Below the pieces are notes generated by a model that saw nothing but the letters and a program-made list of their open reading frames with translations, did no database searches and had not been told where the DNA came from. From assembly GCA_050486545.1 (NCBI GenBank), contig JBJHDM010000001.1, positions 1 through 64,000 on the forward strand: 64,000 bases of DNA, given 5' to 3'. This document shows positions 62,570-64,000 of this stretch, in pieces. Each line of letters opens with the position of its first letter. The stretch's first letter is position 1. The DNA is from DAOMNN01 sp050486545. GTDB taxonomy: Bacteria > Pseudomonadota > Gammaproteobacteria > Burkholderiales > Rhodocyclaceae. The position numbers and the translations under genes are program-made.

Positions 62570-63085
62570 ATGCGTCCGAAACTCCTTGATCGTGTACCGC
62601 CACGCTTTCGCGCCGCAGTACTGCGGCTCGGCTTCAACCTGTATCCGTCCTACCGGTCGAGCGGAGGACGGGTCGTGCACGTATCGCGCGACCTCCGATC
62701 CATCCGCGTCATGCTGCGCCACTCCTGGAAGACGGTGAATCCGGCCGGTACGCTGTTCGGCGGGTCGTTGTATGCGGTTACCGACCCGATGTTCGCGATG
62801 CTGCTTGCGCTGCAACTCGGCGACGACGTCGTGATCTGGGACAAGGCGGGAAGCATTCGCTATCGCCGCCCCGGTCGAAGCCATCTGTTTGCCGATTTCC
62901 ACGTCACCGACGAGGACCTCGATGCGGTCCGGGCGGGGCTGCGCGATCGCGGCGAGACGCAGCGCGACTTCAAGGTGGAACTCAAGGATGGGCAGGGACG
63001 GGTGCATGTGGAGATCGAGAAAACGGTCTACATCGCGACCAAGGCGTGCTACAAGGCGAAGCTGGCGCGAGACGGCGGGGAGTGA
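62570..63085 (+). CDS. DUF4442 hotdog-fold protein (putative thioesterase)
   Basis: 171-residue protein of the DUF4442 group, a hotdog-like family near PaaI thioesterases. VNPAGTLFGGSLYAVTDPMFAMLLALQLGDDVVIWDKAGSI is the conserved core. Substrate unknown; its place inside the fad cluster suggests an acyl-CoA ligand. The start MRPKLLDRVPPRFR has no strong ribosome-binding site. Confidence 0.78.
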   Translation: MRPKLLDRVPPRFRAAVLRLGFNLYPSYRSSGGRVVHVSRDLRSIRVMLRHSWKTVNPAGTLFGGSLYAVTDPMFAMLLALQLGDDVVIWDKAGSIRYRRPGRSHLFADFHVTDEDLDAVRAGLRDRGETQRDFKVELKDGQGRVHVEIEKTVYIATKACYKAKLARDGGE

Positions 63086-63126
63086 CTCACGCCCTCTCGC
63101 ACGAAGGACGAACAGGAGGTGAATGG

Positions 63127-63927
63127 ATGGCCGATACGGTATTGCTCGATGTCGCCAATGGGGTGGCGACGCTCACGCTGAACCGCCCGCAGCAGCTCAA
63201 CACGCTCTCCGTCGAGATGATGGAGGACCTCTATGTCGCGGCCAGGCGCCTGCGCGAACGCAAGGACGTCTCGGTGGTGGTGATCGTCGGTGCCGGGGAC
63301 CATTTCATGGCCGGCGGCGATCTCAATGACTTCGCACGGCATTTCCATCTCGATTCCGAAGCGCGGCGGGTGACCTTTCGCGCGATCATCGAAAAGCACG
63401 TCAATCCGACCGTGGAGATCTTCCAGTCGCTCGACCAGCCGGTCGTGGCGAAGGTGCGCGGCGCCTGCGCGGGGTTCGGCCTTTCGCTGATGCTCGGTTG
63501 CGATCTGGCGATCTGCGCGGACAACACCAAGTTCACGAGTGCGTATGCTTCGATCGGCCTGTCCGCCGATGGGGGCATGTCGTACTTCCTGCCGCGCGTG
63601 GTCGGAACCCGCAAGGCCATGGAACTGCTGATGCTGGCCGAGCGCTTCGATGCGGCCGAGGCCTTGCGCCTGGGACTCGTCAACCGGGTCGTGGCGGCGA
63701 GTGAACTCGACCTTGCCGTCGAGGCGCTCGTCGGACGGCTGCTACAGGGTCCCCGTCATGCCTATGGCGAGATCAAGCGCCTGATGGCCGCAACCCTCGA
63801 CCAGAAGCTGGAAACGCAGTTGCAGAGCGAGGCCGAAGCCTTTGGCCGCTGCAGTGCGACGGGCGACTTCGTCGAAGGCGTCACGGCTTTCCTCGAGAAG
63901 CGCAAGCCCGGTTTCAAGGGCGCCTGA
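63127..63927 (+). CDS. Enoyl-CoA hydratase/isomerase family protein lacking the hydratase glutamates
   Basis: 266-residue crotonase-fold protein. The oxyanion-hole regions HFMAGGDLNDFA and RGACAGFGLSLML are present, but the two hydratase glutamates are missing: Ser120 stands where GxxE is expected and Ser/Ala residues replace the second. An Asp is conserved in LSADGGMSY (Asp148), as in PaaG-type isomerases. It may therefore be an enoyl-CoA isomerase rather than a hydratase. A strong AGGAGGTG precedes the ATG at 63127. An 8-bp hairpin (CCGGATCC/GGATCCGG, 63949-63972) lies after the stop; nothing else is seen to the window end. Confidence 0.85.
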   Translation: MADTVLLDVANGVATLTLNRPQQLNTLSVEMMEDLYVAARRLRERKDVSVVVIVGAGDHFMAGGDLNDFARHFHLDSEARRVTFRAIIEKHVNPTVEIFQSLDQPVVAKVRGACAGFGLSLMLGCDLAICADNTKFTSAYASIGLSADGGMSYFLPRVVGTRKAMELLMLAERFDAAEALRLGLVNRVVAASELDLAVEALVGRLLQGPRHAYGEIKRLMAATLDQKLETQLQSEAEAFGRCSATGDFVEGVTAFLEKRKPGFKGA

Positions 63928-64000
63928 ACCGCCTCGTCGGGCTCCGCTCCGGATCCCGATTGGCGGATCCGGTTGCGTGCCGGCATCGGTATTCCTTAAG

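Noticed and set aside
63949..63972. CCGGATCC/GGATCCGG hairpin after the last gene as a terminator
   Set aside because: The stem is 8 bp with an 8-base loop and no T-run follows, so termination is not supported; mentioned only in the gene entry.

Overview
The window is GC-rich (roughly two-thirds G+C) chromosomal DNA from a betaproteobacterium, most likely of the Rhodocyclales/Zoogloeaceae (Azoarcus-Thauera-like) group. This placement rests on the rpoN-hpf-ptsN-hprK block, a cysI-DUF934-cysH-cysD-cysN cluster beside a divergent cysB, a tol-pal cluster beside queE/queC, and protein style. No rRNA or taxonomically decisive gene is present. No phage, plasmid, CRISPR or IS transposase was seen.

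Layout. 1-8600 (minus strand): thiL, pgpA, pncC, recA, recX, lptB, rpoN, hpf, ptsN, hprK and the start of ilvA, covering thiamine/phospholipid/NAD housekeeping, recombination, LPS transport, sigma-54 and the nitrogen PTS. 8801-13555 (plus): a three-gene asnO-ngg-M42 peptidase operon for the osmolyte N-acetylglutaminylglutamine amide. 13602-20623 (minus): two adjacent tRNA-Lys genes with a terminator, queC, queE, then ybgC-tolQ-tolR-tolA-tolB-pal-cpoB. 20851-25240 (plus): a double-STAS protein, hslV-hslU, an AEC transporter and a small zinc-ribbon protein. 25272-27535 (minus): slipin and NfeD. 27752-31821 (plus): an AsmA protein and two unrecognised membrane proteins. 31849-38660 (minus): a nitronate-monooxygenase-like flavoprotein, then the assimilatory sulfate reduction genes, with cysB divergent at 38811. 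39743-44571 (minus): L-asparaginase, an orphan amino-acid binding protein, an Atm1-type ABC exporter and a LysE-type exporter.

44692-63927 (plus) is the most interesting part. A four-gene envelope operon (DUF1302 - DUF1329 - YCF48-like - RND/MMPL) is followed by a PsrA-like TetR regulator and a long beta-oxidation run: fadE, thiolase, an ECH-HAD fusion, a thioesterase, a HAD-ECH fusion, a second thioesterase-free thiolase, a DUF4442 hotdog protein and a crotonase without the usual glutamates. Both the envelope operon and the regulator have a near-identical 20-bp palindrome (ATTCAAAC-AAAC-GTTYGAAT) placed identically over the -10 element of a sigma-70-type promoter. I infer that one fatty-acid-responsive repressor controls both sets, so the envelope operon is a candidate trans-envelope lipid or hydrophobic-substrate transport system that feeds, or is fed by, beta-oxidation.

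Other signals: a low-GC mosaic patch inside the DUF1302 gene, a 152-bp dispersed repeat present twice, a TolA whose middle domain is a Lys-Pro/Glu-Pro repeat, and an unlisted 38-codon ORF inside the cys operon. All statements come from reading the sequence; no database search was run.
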